Positions 7,411 through 16,318 of a stretch of 34,779 nt of DNA are shown piece by piece (positions within the stretch are counted from its first letter, which is position 1; each line of letters starts with the position of its first letter). Below the pieces are notes generated by a model. The model had not been told where the DNA came from, ran no database searches, and saw only the letters and a list, made by a program, of their open reading frames with translations. Location of the stretch: positions 1 through 34,779 of the forward strand of contig JAHIYJ010000055.1 in the NCBI GenBank assembly GCA_018814825.1, in the 5' to 3' direction. Source of the stretch: Candidatus Omnitrophota bacterium (GTDB taxonomy: Bacteria; Omnitrophota; Gorgyraeia; Gorgyraeales; Gorgyraeaceae). Position numbers and translations under genes: made by a program.

Positions 7411-9860
7411 TATTTAAACACAATCTTGCCGTTCTTCTCAGTTACCTTGATCGGCTGGCTCTTTTCAAAATTCTTGGCTATGATTTCTTCCGCCAGAGGG
7501 TCTTCCAGCAATTTCTGTATAGTGCGTTTTAGAGGCCTTGCCCCGAACATAGGATCGAAACCTTTTTCTATAAGGATATCTTTGACTTTTTTATCCACCT
7601 CTATGACTATGTCTTGTTCCTTTAGCCTGTTCTTTACCTCGGCCAGCTCTATATCCACTATCTTGTACAGGTGTTCTTTAGTGAGTCCGTGAAAGACAAT
7701 GATATCGTCTATCCTGTTCAGGAACTCAGGTTTGAATGTCTTCTTCACCTGCTCAAGGAGCCTCTCCTTTGTGTCCTTGTAGGTAACCTCTCCTTTTTCG
7801 GGTTTAAAGCCTATGGAACCTTGTTTCCTGAAAATCTCGGCGCCGACATTCGAGGTCATTATCAGTATGGTATTCCTGAAATCCACCTTTCTCCCAAAGC
7901 TATCCGTCAGCCGGCCATCCTCCAGGACCTGAAGCAGTATATTAAAAACATCAGGGTGCGCCTTTTCTATTTCATCCAGCAATACCACGGAATACGGCCT
8001 GCGCCTTACTTTTTCGGTAAGCTGTCCCCCTTCCTCATACCCCACGTATCCGGGCGGCGCGCCTACCAGACGGGATACGTTGAACTTTTCCATGTATTCT
8101 GACATGTCAAGTTGTATAAGCGCGTTCTCGTCTCCGAACATAAATTCCGCTAGTACGCGGCCAAGGTGAGTCTTGCCGACTCCAGTTGGCCCCAGGAACA
8201 CAAACGAGCCTATCGGCCGTTTAGGATTCTTTATTCCGGCCCGCGAACGCCTGATGGCATTGGCAATGGCGGTTATCGCCTCATCCTGGCCCACGATCCT
8301 TTCATGTAGCTCATCTTCCATCTTTAAAAGACGAGCTGATTCTTTCTGCTCCAGCCTGACAATCGGGATGCCTGTCCACTTCGAGACAATATAGGCTATC
8401 AATTCCTCGTCTACCTTAGGTCTTGCCTCCATCCTTGATTTTTTCCATTCCTGCCTTATCTGTTCCAGTTTTTTGCGGGCCTCTTTTTCCTGGTCCCTGA
8501 GATGAGCGGCCTTCTCAAAGTCCTGGTTTTTTATCGCCACTTCCTTTTCTTTGCGTATATTTTCTGTCTCGGCTTCCACGTCTTTTATCTCCTGCGGCGC
8601 AGTCATTATCGAAAGTCGCGCCTTTGCGCCCGCTTCGTCTATCAGGTCAATGGCCTTGTCAGGCAGGAACCTGCCGGCTATGTACCTGTCAGAAAACTTA
8701 CTGGCCGCTTCCAGGGCCTCGTCCGTTATCTCCACCTTGTGATGCGCCTCATACCTGTCTCTTAACCCCTTCAATATTTCTATCGTCTGCTCCACCGTTG
8801 GGGGGTCCACCATTATTGTCTGAAAACGCCTCTCAAGCGCGGCGTCCTTCTCGATGTATTTTCTATATTCGTCAAACGTGGTAGCCCCTATGCACTGTAT
8901 CTCGCCCCTGGAAAGAGCAGGCTTTAGAATATTTGAGGCGTCTATCGCGCCTTCCGCGCCACCCGCGCCCACAAGCGTATGCAGTTCATCCACGAACATG
9001 ATAACGTTCTCAGACCTCTTTATCTCGTCCATTATAGCCTTTATCCTCTCCTCGAACTGCCCCCTGTATTTTGTCCCGGCGACCATGAGAGCCAAGTCCA
9101 GAATAATGACCTTCTTGTCTTTAAGCAGTTCGGGTATGTCTCCCTTTACTATCTTCTGCGCTAGCCCTTCCACTATTGCTGTCTTCCCCACTCCCGCCTC
9201 TCCTAACAGGACCGGGTTGTTTTTAGTGCGCCTAGACAGGGTCTGTATAACACGTTCTATCTCATTCTGACGTCCTATTACAGGGTCTAATTTATTTTCG
9301 CGCGCCAGCTGCGTGAGGTTCCTGCCGAAAGCGTCGAGCGCCGGAGTCTTTGAGCTTGTTTTGGCGGTATGGCTATAGCCTGCGCCTGACTGGGGCACAG
9401 ACCCGCCCGTAAAGCCCGGCGTGGCTGACCCTAAAAGCTCCACTATTTCTTTCCTGACATTATCAAGGTCAAGGCCCAGATTTAACAATACCTGAGAGGC
9501 GACTCCTTCCCCCTCTTTAATAAGACCCAGAAGGATATGTTCAGTGCCGATATAATTATGTCCAATCGCCCTTGCCTCTTCGCCAGAAAGTTCTATGGCC
9601 TTTTTGGCCTTTGGCGTAAAAGGTATATCTCCTGATATTACAGTGCTTGGCCCCGGCTTCACTATCTTCTCGATCTCCAGCCTTATCTGCTGTAAGCCCA
9701 GGCCTATTTTCTGGAGGATAACCGCGGCCACCCCCTCGCCCTCGCGTATCAGACCAAGCAGAATATGTTCAGTTCCGATATAATCGTGGTTAAACCTCTT
9801 CGCCTCTTCTTTCGCCAGTAAAATCACTTTTCTCGCACGTTCCGTAAAACGATTCAACAT
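7410..9860 (-). CDS. clpC: ClpC AAA+ unfoldase of the Clp protease
   Basis: Hexameric unfoldase feeding ClpP, 816 residues. Two Clp-N repeats occupy about residues 1-145. The first AAA module has Walker A GEAGVGKT (220-227) and Walker B VIMFVDE (296-302). A UVR-containing middle domain spans about 425-465 ([20 protein letters not shown]), diagnostic of ClpC rather than ClpB or ClpA. The second AAA module has Walker A GPTGVGKT (557-564). IGF at 683-685 is the expected ClpP-docking tripeptide. A strong ribosome site AAAGGAGGT precedes the ATG. It directly follows mcsA-mcsB, which in B. subtilis mark substrates with phosphoarginine for ClpC. No ctsR is visible. Confidence 0.96.
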   Translation of the reverse strand: MLNRFTERARKVILLAKEEAKRFNHDYIGTEHILLGLIREGEGVAAVILQKIGLGLQQIRLEIEKIVKPGPSTVISGDIPFTPKAKKAIELSGEEARAIGHNYIGTEHILLGLIKEGEGVASQVLLNLGLDLDNVRKEIVELLGSATPGFTGGSVPQSGAGYSHTAKTSSKTPALDAFGRNLTQLARENKLDPVIGRQNEIERVIQTLSRRTKNNPVLLGEAGVGKTAIVEGLAQKIVKGDIPELLKDKKVIILDLALMVAGTKYRGQFEERIKAIMDEIKRSENVIMFVDELHTLVGAGGAEGAIDASNILKPALSRGEIQCIGATTFDEYRKYIEKDAALERRFQTIMVDPPTVEQTIEILKGLRDRYEAHHKVEITDEALEAASKFSDRYIAGRFLPDKAIDLIDEAGAKARLSIMTAPQEIKDVEAETENIRKEKEVAIKNQDFEKAAHLRDQEKEARKKLEQIRQEWKKSRMEARPKVDEELIAYIVSKWTGIPIVRLEQKESARLLKMEDELHERIVGQDEAITAIANAIRRSRAGIKNPKRPIGSFVFLGPTGVGKTHLGRVLAEFMFGDENALIQLDMSEYMEKFNVSRLVGAPPGYVGYEEGGQLTEKVRRRPYSVVLLDEIEKAHPDVFNILLQVLEDGRLTDSFGRKVDFRNTILIMTSNVGAEIFRKQGSIGFKPEKGEVTYKDTKERLLEQVKKTFKPEFLNRIDDIIVFHGLTKEHLYKIVDIELAEVKNRLKEQDIVIEVDKKVKDILIEKGFDPMFGARPLKRTIQKLLEDPLAEEIIAKNFEKSQPIKVTEKNGKIVFK

Positions 9861-9875
9861 TGGTCAGACCTCCTT

Positions 9876-10934
9876 TTAATCGTGATTCTGCACAAGCTTG
9901 TTCCTCACTATATCCGCCCTTTTGATATCGCGTTCGTTAGGGTTCAGCCTTTTTTTCTCTATCTTCTGTAAATGAGCGGGCTGCGTTATAATAAATAACT
10001 CATTTATCAGGGCACGGTCCACTGATTTTATCAGATTCAGGTCAACGCCAAGCCTTACGAGAGACAATAGATCTATGGTTTCGCTGCTTGTTATGATATG
10101 CGCACTCCTCAGGGTCCCGTACGCGCGGAAGATCCTGTCTTCCAGTACCGCCCTGTTCTGCGATAGCAGGACTTCTCTCGCGCTCTGCTCGTGATCTATA
10201 ATCTGCTTGATTATCCTTTCTATATTGTCCATGATATCCTCTTCCCTGTGCCCCAAGGAAACCTGGTTGGAGATCTGAAAGAAATTACCGCTGGCCTCCG
10301 TTCCCTCACCGTAAAGCCCTCTGGCTGTAAGGCTGAGCTTTGTGATGGCCTGCAGGACTTTTCCGATCTGTTTTGTCATTACCAGGGAAGGCAGATGCAG
10401 CATAACAGACGCCCTTATGCCGGTGCCGGCATTTGTAGGGCACGCCGTCAGGTAACCAAAATCAGGCGAATACGCGTATAAAAGCAGGTTGCTCACCTCA
10501 TCGTCAAGGGTATCTATTATATGCCATGCGTCCTTAAGGTCAAAACCTGATCTCATTACCTGCATCCTCAGGTGGTCTTCCTCGTTAATCATTATACTTA
10601 TGACCTCCCTGTCGCTTATGCACAGGCCTTTTGATTCTGAATCCATGGAATGTTCCTTGCTCATCAGGTGCCTCTCCACCAGAAACTGCCTGTCTATGGA
10701 ATCCAGTTTTCCTATGTCAAGGCATAAAGCTGTTTTCATCTTTTTAGAGGACCCTATCGCGTCTTTGACCATCGCAAGGATCTCCTGCTGTTCTTTCTTG
10801 CTTGCCCAGTGGGAAAAAGGGTATTTCGCCAGATTCCTGGCGAGCCTTATTCGCGAAGACATGACTATGTCGGCATGGGGGCCTGTTGATCTTAACCACT
10901 CCCCCTTATCCCTTAACAAATCCTCTAGATTCAT
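9876..10934 (-). CDS. mcsB: McsB protein-arginine kinase
   Basis: Phosphagen-kinase-fold enzyme that phosphorylates protein arginines, tagging clients for ClpC-ClpP. The protein has 352 residues. DIVMSSRIRLARNL is the nucleotide-binding block, and LTACPTNAGTGIRASVMLHL is the conserved catalytic-domain signature. The C-terminus carries RDIKRA (335-340), matching the RDxxRA allosteric phosphoarginine site that separates McsB from creatine and arginine kinases. AGGAGG lies 8 bases before the ATG. It is 15 bp upstream of clpC and 177 bp downstream of mcsA, a gap filled by a heptamer hairpin. Finding it beside outer-membrane genes is unusual, since the best studied cases are Gram-positive. Confidence 0.95.
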   Translation of the reverse strand: MNLEDLLRDKGEWLRSTGPHADIVMSSRIRLARNLAKYPFSHWASKKEQQEILAMVKDAIGSSKKMKTALCLDIGKLDSIDRQFLVERHLMSKEHSMDSESKGLCISDREVISIMINEEDHLRMQVMRSGFDLKDAWHIIDTLDDEVSNLLLYAYSPDFGYLTACPTNAGTGIRASVMLHLPSLVMTKQIGKVLQAITKLSLTARGLYGEGTEASGNFFQISNQVSLGHREEDIMDNIERIIKQIIDHEQSAREVLLSQNRAVLEDRIFRAYGTLRSAHIITSSETIDLLSLVRLGVDLNLIKSVDRALINELFIITQPAHLQKIEKKRLNPNERDIKRADIVRNKLVQNHD

Positions 10935-10951
10935 AGAAAAGCCTCCTGATC

Positions 10952-11088
10952 ATTAAACACTAAACTCTAAATCCTAAACTCTAAACAAACTCTAAATTCA
11001 AAATCACAAATCCAAAACTTCATGTTTGAAGATTGGTATTTATGATTTGGGATTTGTTTAGTGTTTAGGGTTTCGGATTTAGGATTTA
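10952..11088. repeat. Large head-to-head heptamer array between mcsA and mcsB
   Basis: Left arm 10952-11018: ATTAAAC ACTAAAC TCTAAAT CCTAAAC TCTAAAC, a 4-bp slip, then TCTAAAT TCAAAAT CACAAAT CCAAAAC. Right arm, to 11088, holds the complementary family (ATTTATG, ATTTGGG, ATTTGTT, TAGTGTT, TAGGGTT, TCGGATT, TAGGATT). Together they could form an imperfect hairpin of roughly 60-bp arms that fills nearly the whole gap between two genes that normally abut. Confidence 0.8.
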
Positions 11089-11111
11089 TCATATTGTTTC
11101 TGATCTCGAAT

Positions 11112-11642
11112 TTATTTTTTATTCTTTTTTTCCATCTCTCTTATCATGTCACGCAGTTTTGCCGCTTCCTCGAATTCTTCCTTCTGGATTGCCTGCTGAA
11201 GCCTGTCTTTCAGTTCCTGTAGCCCCTCTTTTTTCTCTTTCGCCGCCTTTGGAGACTTCAGAACCTTAGGGAGCTTCGCGAGTTTCTTAGGAGACTTGCC
11301 GTAATGCTGGGTGGAGCCGTGTATCCTTTTCAATAAAGGCAAGAGGCCCTCTTTAAACGCGGTGTAGCATTCCCCGCATCCAAGACGGCCCACCTTTTTA
11401 AAATCCTCGTAAGTCAAGCCGCAGCGCACACATTTTATCTTTGTCTCTTTTTTTGTTGTGGCGAACTGGCCTCCCAGGTCAGCCAGCCCGGCGAGTAAAT
11501 CAGCCAATCCGAAATGGCTTTCCATCTGGGCGCCTTTTTTCTGGGCGCATTCCTCGCACAGATGCAGTTCCGTCATCTTGTCGTCTATGATCTCCGTGAG
11601 ATGGACCGTAGCCTGGGCCTTCGCGCAAATATCACATAGCAT
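11112..11642 (-). CDS. mcsA: McsA zinc-finger activator of McsB
   Basis: Partner that activates the arginine kinase McsB. In 176 residues there are two treble-clef-like zinc sites: CxxC at 3-6 with CxxC at 29-32, and CxxC at 71-74 with CxxC at 89-92. The C-terminal UVR motif LKDRLQQAIQKEEFEEAAKLRDMIREM matches that of ClpC and presumably mediates contact. Ribosome site TGGAGG precedes the ATG. A 39-bp palindrome lies between ilvE and this gene. In B. subtilis the order is ctsR-mcsA-mcsB-clpC; here ilvE and lol genes take the place of ctsR. Confidence 0.93.
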   Translation of the reverse strand: MLCDICAKAQATVHLTEIIDDKMTELHLCEECAQKKGAQMESHFGLADLLAGLADLGGQFATTKKETKIKCVRCGLTYEDFKKVGRLGCGECYTAFKEGLLPLLKRIHGSTQHYGKSPKKLAKLPKVLKSPKAAKEKKEGLQELKDRLQQAIQKEEFEEAAKLRDMIREMEKKNKK

Positions 11643-11663
11643 GTTATGCCTCCACTATCCAAA

Positions 11664-11702
11664 AGGTTACCTGAAGTTGCTTTTCGCAACCTCAGGTAAC
11701 CT
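11664..11702. repeat. 39-bp palindrome between ilvE and mcsA
   Basis: AGGTTACCTGA, one unpaired position, then GTTGC pairs with GCAAC and TCAGGTAACCT around a TTTTC loop: 16 of 17 positions pair. On the minus strand it lies 4 bases after the ilvE stop and is followed by TTTTGG, so it could attenuate read-through into mcsA, or be another inserted palindrome. The T-run is too short for a confident terminator. Confidence 0.75.
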
Positions 11703-11706
11703 CTGT

Positions 11707-12579
11707 TTAATACTTCACTCCATCTTTTTTGGTCAATTCCCTGAACTCCTTCATGATCTTCAGGGTGGTCTTTCCGGGTTTCCCGCTCCCCACAATCCTT
11801 TTCTCTATACTCACCACCGGGACGATCTCCGCCGCGGTGCCGGTAAGAAAACACTCGTCAGCCGTAAAAAGATTATGGCGCGTCAGGACTTCCTCCTTCA
11901 CGTCAAGCCCCAGTTTCTTCCCGATATCCATGGCCGCGGCCCGCGTGATTCCCTTTAAAATCCCGAGATACGCGGGAGGGGTTACCAGAGAGTTGCCTTT
12001 CACTATAAAAATATTATCTCCCGTACATTCCGCCACATATCCGGAAGCGGTAAACATCAACGCCTCCTCATAACCGCTATTGATGGCCTCTATCTTCGCA
12101 AGGATATTGTTCAGGTAATTCAGTGATTTTATCTGAGGATTCAATGCCTCAGGGATATTCCTCGGGGTCGGGACCGTGATAATGCTCAACCCATCTTTAT
12201 ATAACTTCTCGGGATAGAGCTGTATCTTGTCCGTGATAATGATGATCGAGGCATCCTTGCATTTTCTCGGGTCAAGCCCAAGGTCGCCTATCCCCCTGGT
12301 CACAATCAGCCTGATATAGGCGTCATCGAGTTCGTTCAGCTTCAATGTTTCAATAACGGCCTTCGCCATCTCTTTCCTGGATATCGCGATATTAAGCATG
12401 ATACCGTGTGCAGACTCGTAGAGCCTGTCGATATGCTGATCGAGCCTGAAGACAAGCCTGTTGTAGGACCTGATGCCCTCGAAGACGCCGTCCCCGTAAA
12501 GAAGACCATGATCAAAGACAGAAATTTTCGCTTCCTGCTTGTCAAAATACTCACCATTGATATAGACTTGTCGTCCCAT
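11707..12579 (-). CDS. ilvE: Branched-chain amino acid aminotransferase
   Basis: PLP-dependent class IV (fold-type IV) aminotransferase making valine, leucine and isoleucine from their 2-oxo acids. It has 290 residues. The N-terminal VFDHGLLYGDGVFEGIRSY is the class IV signature. The Schiff-base Lys is in PQIKSLNYLNNILAKIEA, and AECTGDNIFIVK with ECFLTGTAAEIVPV completes the BCAT pattern. Close relatives include D-amino acid aminotransferase and aminodeoxychorismate lyase; the EGxRxY-like N-terminus favours IlvE. It sits 14 bp after lolD with no obvious functional link to its neighbours. Confidence 0.85.
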   Translation of the reverse strand: MGRQVYINGEYFDKQEAKISVFDHGLLYGDGVFEGIRSYNRLVFRLDQHIDRLYESAHGIMLNIAISRKEMAKAVIETLKLNELDDAYIRLIVTRGIGDLGLDPRKCKDASIIIITDKIQLYPEKLYKDGLSIITVPTPRNIPEALNPQIKSLNYLNNILAKIEAINSGYEEALMFTASGYVAECTGDNIFIVKGNSLVTPPAYLGILKGITRAAAMDIGKKLGLDVKEEVLTRHNLFTADECFLTGTAAEIVPVVSIEKRIVGSGKPGKTTLKIMKEFRELTKKDGVKY

Positions 12580-12593
12580 AAGACCTCCGAGTT

Positions 12594-13268
12594 TTAAACT
12601 AACATACCATCGCGCATCTCTATGACCCTGCCTGATCTCTTCGCGATTTCCCTGTCATGAGTCACGATAATCACTGTCATATTATTATTCCTGTTCAGAT
12701 CGAACAAGATATTCAGTATCTCTTCCCCCATACCCGAATCCAGATTGCCGGTGGGTTCGTCGCATAACAGGAGCTCAGGACCGTTTATAAGTGCTCTCGC
12801 TATGGCCACCCTCTGCTGTTCGCCGCCTGAAAGTTCGCCGGGCCTGTGCCTTAACCTCTCCCCAAGCCCGAACTTCCTTAATAAATCCTCGGCCTTCTTT
12901 CTCGCGCCCCCGAGCTTTACTCTCCACCCCTCACCCTTAACAAGCGCAGGCATAAGCGTGTTCTCCAGGGCGGTAAATTCAGGCAATAAATGATAGAACT
13001 GGAACACAAAACCTATTTTATTATTCCTTACCCAGGCCCTTTTCTTATCAGACAATCTGTACAGGTCTTTATTGTCCAATAATACTCTGCCCCTGCTCGG
13101 TTTATCCAACCCTCCCATTATATGTAAAAGCGTGGACTTTCCCGCGCCGGACGGCCCGACTATGGCAAGGGTCTCGTTTTTTTTGATTTCCAGATCTATG
13201 CCGTGTAATATCCGCAGCTCTCTCCCGCCTTTTTTGTACACCTTATGGATTCCCTGCGCTAGCAACAT
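12594..13268 (-). CDS. lolD: LolD lipoprotein-release ABC ATPase
   Basis: ATPase of the inner-membrane complex that extracts outer-membrane lipoproteins. The 224 residues include Walker [30 protein letters not shown] (the LolD/MacB-type Q-loop region), signature [15 protein letters not shown], Walker [13 protein letters not shown] and switch VTHDRE. The stretch [16 protein letters not shown] is a few residues longer than in E. coli LolD and contains a weakly 7-periodic G-rich DNA word. It starts 3 bp after lolC, forming a lolC-lolD pair. Confidence 0.93.
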   Translation of the reverse strand: MLLAQGIHKVYKKGGRELRILHGIDLEIKKNETLAIVGPSGAGKSTLLHIMGGLDKPSRGRVLLDNKDLYRLSDKKRAWVRNNKIGFVFQFYHLLPEFTALENTLMPALVKGEGWRVKLGGARKKAEDLLRKFGLGERLRHRPGELSGGEQQRVAIARALINGPELLLCDEPTGNLDSGMGEEILNILFDLNRNNNMTVIIVTHDREIAKRSGRVIEMRDGMLV

Positions 13269-13271
13269 ATT

Positions 13272-14453
13272 TTATTCATATCTAAGCGCGTCCACAGGCT
13301 GAAGCCTGGCTGCCTGCCACGCCGGGTAAACAGTGGAGATCAAGGTAATGATCATCGCCGATACTATCACGGTTACCGCGTCATTGACATTGAGGTTAAC
13401 GGGCAACCTGTCTATATAATAAATATCTCTCGGCAGCTTTATAAACTGATATGTCTTGAGCAGATGACATAAGACAAAACCGCACGCCCCTCCGATTGTC
13501 GTACCCAGAAACCCTATAAGGAACCCGTTAAGAATAAAGATATTCTTTACGCTGGAATTTGTAGCGCCGATCGATTTTAAAATACCTATATCCTTTGTCT
13601 TTTCCATCACCATCATTATGAGAGTAGAGACTATGTTAAAACACGCCACCAGCACTATCAGTGCCAGTATTATAAACATAGTCATTTTCTCCAGTTTCAG
13701 AGCGCTGAATAAACTCTTGTTCAGGTCTGACCAGCTCCTGACCCAGTAATCAAAGCCTATTTCTTCCTGTATGATGTCTTTTATCTGGTCCGCCTTGTAC
13801 GCGTCAGCCACCCTTACGCCTATGCCTCCCGCTGTGTCCCCGACATCATAGAATCCTTGAGCGCCCTCGATACTGGTAAAGACCAGGTTCATATCATAGT
13901 CGAACATGCCTGACTTAAAGATACCTGACACTATGAACTCTTTCGGTTTTGGGCTTACAGCTGATATCAGGGAAATCCTGTCACCTATCTTGAAATTCAA
14001 TCTCCACGCGAGCTCAGCGCCTATCAGCACGCTGTCCTTATCGAGAGAAAGCGTGCCTTCCTGTAAATAATCGCCGATCTTTGTGACTTCTTTTTCTCTT
14101 CCCGGATCTATACCCCTGAATATAACGCCAAGGACCTCTTTCTGGGTCTTGATCAGCGCCTGGCCGTTTACGAAAGGCGAACTGGCCACGACATCCGGCA
14201 TATTATCGAGTCTTTTAACAAGTGAGTCGTAATTCTCGATCCCCCCCTCTTTTTCAATCACTATATGGGAATTCGTGCCCACTATCTTATCGCGCAGATC
14301 ATTGTCAAACCCGCTCATCACGGCCAGGACCACAATAAGGGCGGCTACCCCAACCGCCACGCCCATTATCGAGATAAAGCTTATTATTGAAATAAACTTT
14401 TCCCTGCGTTTTGAGACCAAGTACCTGAAACTAATCCACAATTCGCATATCAT
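13272..14453 (-). CDS. lolC: LolC/LolE-type lipoprotein-release permease
   Basis: Inner-membrane subunit with the FtsX/MacB_PCD topology: one N-terminal helix, a large periplasmic domain, then three C-terminal helices. Its 393 residues begin MICELWISFRYLVSKRREKFISIISFISIMGVAVGVAALI, the LolC/E hallmark. The C-terminal membrane part includes KTKDIGILKSIGATNSSVKNIF. Only one permease gene is present, so the complex may be a homodimer, as in organisms with a single LolF. Its ATG overlaps the lysS stop by four bases. Confidence 0.92.
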   Translation of the reverse strand: MICELWISFRYLVSKRREKFISIISFISIMGVAVGVAALIVVLAVMSGFDNDLRDKIVGTNSHIVIEKEGGIENYDSLVKRLDNMPDVVASSPFVNGQALIKTQKEVLGVIFRGIDPGREKEVTKIGDYLQEGTLSLDKDSVLIGAELAWRLNFKIGDRISLISAVSPKPKEFIVSGIFKSGMFDYDMNLVFTSIEGAQGFYDVGDTAGGIGVRVADAYKADQIKDIIQEEIGFDYWVRSWSDLNKSLFSALKLEKMTMFIILALIVLVACFNIVSTLIMMVMEKTKDIGILKSIGATNSSVKNIFILNGFLIGFLGTTIGGACGFVLCHLLKTYQFIKLPRDIYYIDRLPVNLNVNDAVTVIVSAMIITLISTVYPAWQAARLQPVDALRYE

Positions 14454-15895
14454 GTTTGTTCCGGCTTCAACTGCGGAAATAAAACCACGTCCCTTATCGA
14501 CGGCTGGTTCGCCAGAAGCATCACGAGCCTGTCTATGCCTATGCCCAACCCTCCCGCCGGAGGCATGCCGTATTCCAGCGCCCTCACAAAATCCTCGTCA
14601 ATCTTTTTAACGCCGTCCTGTCCTACCAGCTGCTCCTCGAATCTCTTTTTCTGCTCTATAGGGTCATTAAGCTCAGAATATGCATTCGCTATTTCCATGC
14701 CCCCTATAAAAAGCTCGAACCTGTCGGTCAACAGGGGATTGCCTTTCTTCTTTTTAGCCAGAGGGCAGAGTTCCGCGAAAAGGTCAACCACGAATATCGG
14801 CTTATCCTTTGTTTCCGGCTCGAGCATCTCTGATATTATGTTGACTATCTGCGAGCGCGTAATATCATTGCCTTTAAAATCAATGCCTTTGACCTTAAGC
14901 TTTTTAATCCATACCTTTGAATCGTCGTCCGGGTTTATGTCAAACTTTTTCTTGATCTCCTCAGCGAATGACCATCTTGGCCACGGCGTGGTTAAATCAA
15001 TCTCCTGGTCCTTGAATTTAATCCTCAACGACCCTAAAGATTCCCGGGCAACGTACGCGAACAACTCTTCCGTGAGCCGCATCATGCCCTCACAGTCAGA
15101 ATACGCCTCGTATATCTCCACCATGGTGAACTCAGGATTATGCCTTGCGGAGATCCCCTCATTTCTGAAATTCCTGTTTAATTCATACACCTTGTCAAAG
15201 CCGCCCACCAGTAGTCTCTTTAAATGCAGCTCCGGCGCCAGCCGCAGGAATAAATCTATGTCCAGGGCATTATGATGAGTCTTGAATGGCTCGCCCGAGG
15301 CGCCTCCTGCGAGAGAGTGCATCATGGGAGTCTCTACCTCTAAAAAGCCTCTCTCATCAAGGAACCGCCTGATCTTCGAGATGATCGAACTGCGGAGATG
15401 GAAAACCTTCCGCACGTCCTCGTTCACTATAAGGTCCACGTATCTCTGTCGGTACCTTATCTCAACGTCTTTCAGGCCGTGCCATTTCTCAGGAAGAGGC
15501 CTCAGGCCTTTTGCCAGCACCGTAATCTCCTCGGCATTCACGGTAATCTCGCCTGTCCTTGTCTTGAAAAGCTGTCCTTTAACCCCTAATATATCCCCAA
15601 TATCTAATTTTTTAAATATATTATTATAGACATCCTCTCCTACTGACCCGGATTTAACATAGACCTGCACCCTGCCGGTAGAATCACGTAAATCAAGAAA
15701 ACTGCTCTTGCCGTGTTCTCTTAAAGCTGTAATCCTGCCTGCTGTCTCGACCCTGGACCCCTCCTGAAAATTCTTCACAAGACCATCTATGGCGGAAGTC
15801 TTGTTAAACTTCATACCATAAGCATCAATGCCTATCTCCTTGAGGGCATTTAACTTATCAATTCTTTGCTGGACAAATTCATTCATCTCCTGCAT
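14450..15895 (-). CDS. lysS: Lysyl-tRNA synthetase, class II
   Basis: Charges tRNA-Lys. An N-terminal OB-fold (RVETAGRITALREHGKSSFLDLRDSTGRVQVYV) precedes the class II catalytic core: motif 2 in NRNFRNEGISARHNPEFTMVE and motif 3 in PAGGLGIGIDRLVML. I choose the ATG at 15893-15895 (MQEMNEF, 481 residues) because AAGGAG at 15904-15909 is 8 bases upstream. A GTG three codons earlier would overlap that site. A perfect promoter ends only about 20 bases upstream, giving a very short leader. It is the first gene of the long operon. Confidence 0.95.
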   Translation of the reverse strand: MQEMNEFVQQRIDKLNALKEIGIDAYGMKFNKTSAIDGLVKNFQEGSRVETAGRITALREHGKSSFLDLRDSTGRVQVYVKSGSVGEDVYNNIFKKLDIGDILGVKGQLFKTRTGEITVNAEEITVLAKGLRPLPEKWHGLKDVEIRYRQRYVDLIVNEDVRKVFHLRSSIISKIRRFLDERGFLEVETPMMHSLAGGASGEPFKTHHNALDIDLFLRLAPELHLKRLLVGGFDKVYELNRNFRNEGISARHNPEFTMVEIYEAYSDCEGMMRLTEELFAYVARESLGSLRIKFKDQEIDLTTPWPRWSFAEEIKKKFDINPDDDSKVWIKKLKVKGIDFKGNDITRSQIVNIISEMLEPETKDKPIFVVDLFAELCPLAKKKKGNPLLTDRFELFIGGMEIANAYSELNDPIEQKKRFEEQLVGQDGVKKIDEDFVRALEYGMPPAGGLGIGIDRLVMLLANQPSIRDVVLFPQLKPEQT

Positions 15896-15916
15896 GGTAA
15901 ACACTCCTTGTGTGCG

Positions 15917-15945
15917 ATTATATCCTATATATGATATAGTGTCAA
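15917..15945 (-). promoter_or_regulatory. Consensus sigma70-type promoter of the lysS operon
   Basis: On the minus strand TTGACA (15945-15940), exactly 17 bp, then TATAAT (15922-15917): both hexamers are perfect matches. The expected start near 15910 places the AAGGAG ribosome site at the very 5' end of the transcript. Confidence 0.88.
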
Positions 15946-16318
15946 TAAAAATAGGGTTGGCTGTCTTTTCGCTCTGTCAGGGCCTACTAAAAGACCAATA
16001 TGTAACAAGGTATCTATCTAAGCGCATAACCAGTCCTGCTCGCTCAGTCGAAGATTTGCCCCCGCTTGTTCCAAAACTACCTGGGGCCGCCTTTTATACA
16101 GCATTTTGTCGGGGGCGAGAAAACTTACCCCACACCAACTGCCTTTGGCAGAAGGTGTGGGGTTCGGACAGTTCTCGTCCTTTTAGAAACCGCCAAAATA
16201 CTGCCTAAAAGCCTAAATCTTCAATTCGCGATCAGGACTGGTTATGCGCTTATCTTATCGGTCTTTTCGCTCTACCACGGCCTTCGAAAAGACTGGCGAA
16301 GTAGTGTCGGACGATTTT
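15946..16318. other. 373-bp gene-free stretch with a nested inverted-repeat element
   Basis: No credible gene. Two diverged halves face each other. Each starts with a small hairpin GTCTTTT...AAAAGAC (15963-15995 and 16261-16293). Next comes a perfect 20-bp inverted repeat TAAGCGCATAACCAGTCCTG (16019-16038, complement at 16233-16252) and a shared GAAGATTT. Inside are GCCCCC/GGGGGC (16058-16063 with 16111-16116) and a compact hairpin with arms CCCCACACC (16128-16136) and GGTGTGGGG (16154-16162), continued by CTGCC/GGCAG across a 2x2 AA/AA internal loop. It could be a non-autonomous mobile element or a structured RNA. I found no motif of tmRNA, SRP RNA or RNase P RNA. A T6 run at 16315-16320 follows the right half on the plus strand. 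Confidence 0.7.

Noticed and set aside
12900-12960. Heptamer array in lolD
   Set aside because: The G-rich stretch encoding [13 protein letters not shown] shows only a weak 7-bp period over two to three units; it could be chance.
14535-15275. A 246-residue plus-strand frame opposite lysS, and a 225-residue one opposite secA (18466-19143)
   Set aside because: Both lie wholly opposite strongly conserved genes, have low-complexity Ser/Leu-rich translations and match no family; they are antisense shadows.
15902-15904. GTG start for lysS
   Set aside because: It overlaps the AAGGAG ribosome site; the ATG at 15893-15895 has ideal spacing.
15946-16318. tmRNA, RNase P RNA, SRP RNA or tRNA in the gene-free stretch
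   Set aside because: None of their conserved core motifs or a CCA-ended acceptor stem could be found; only nested inverted repeats are clear.
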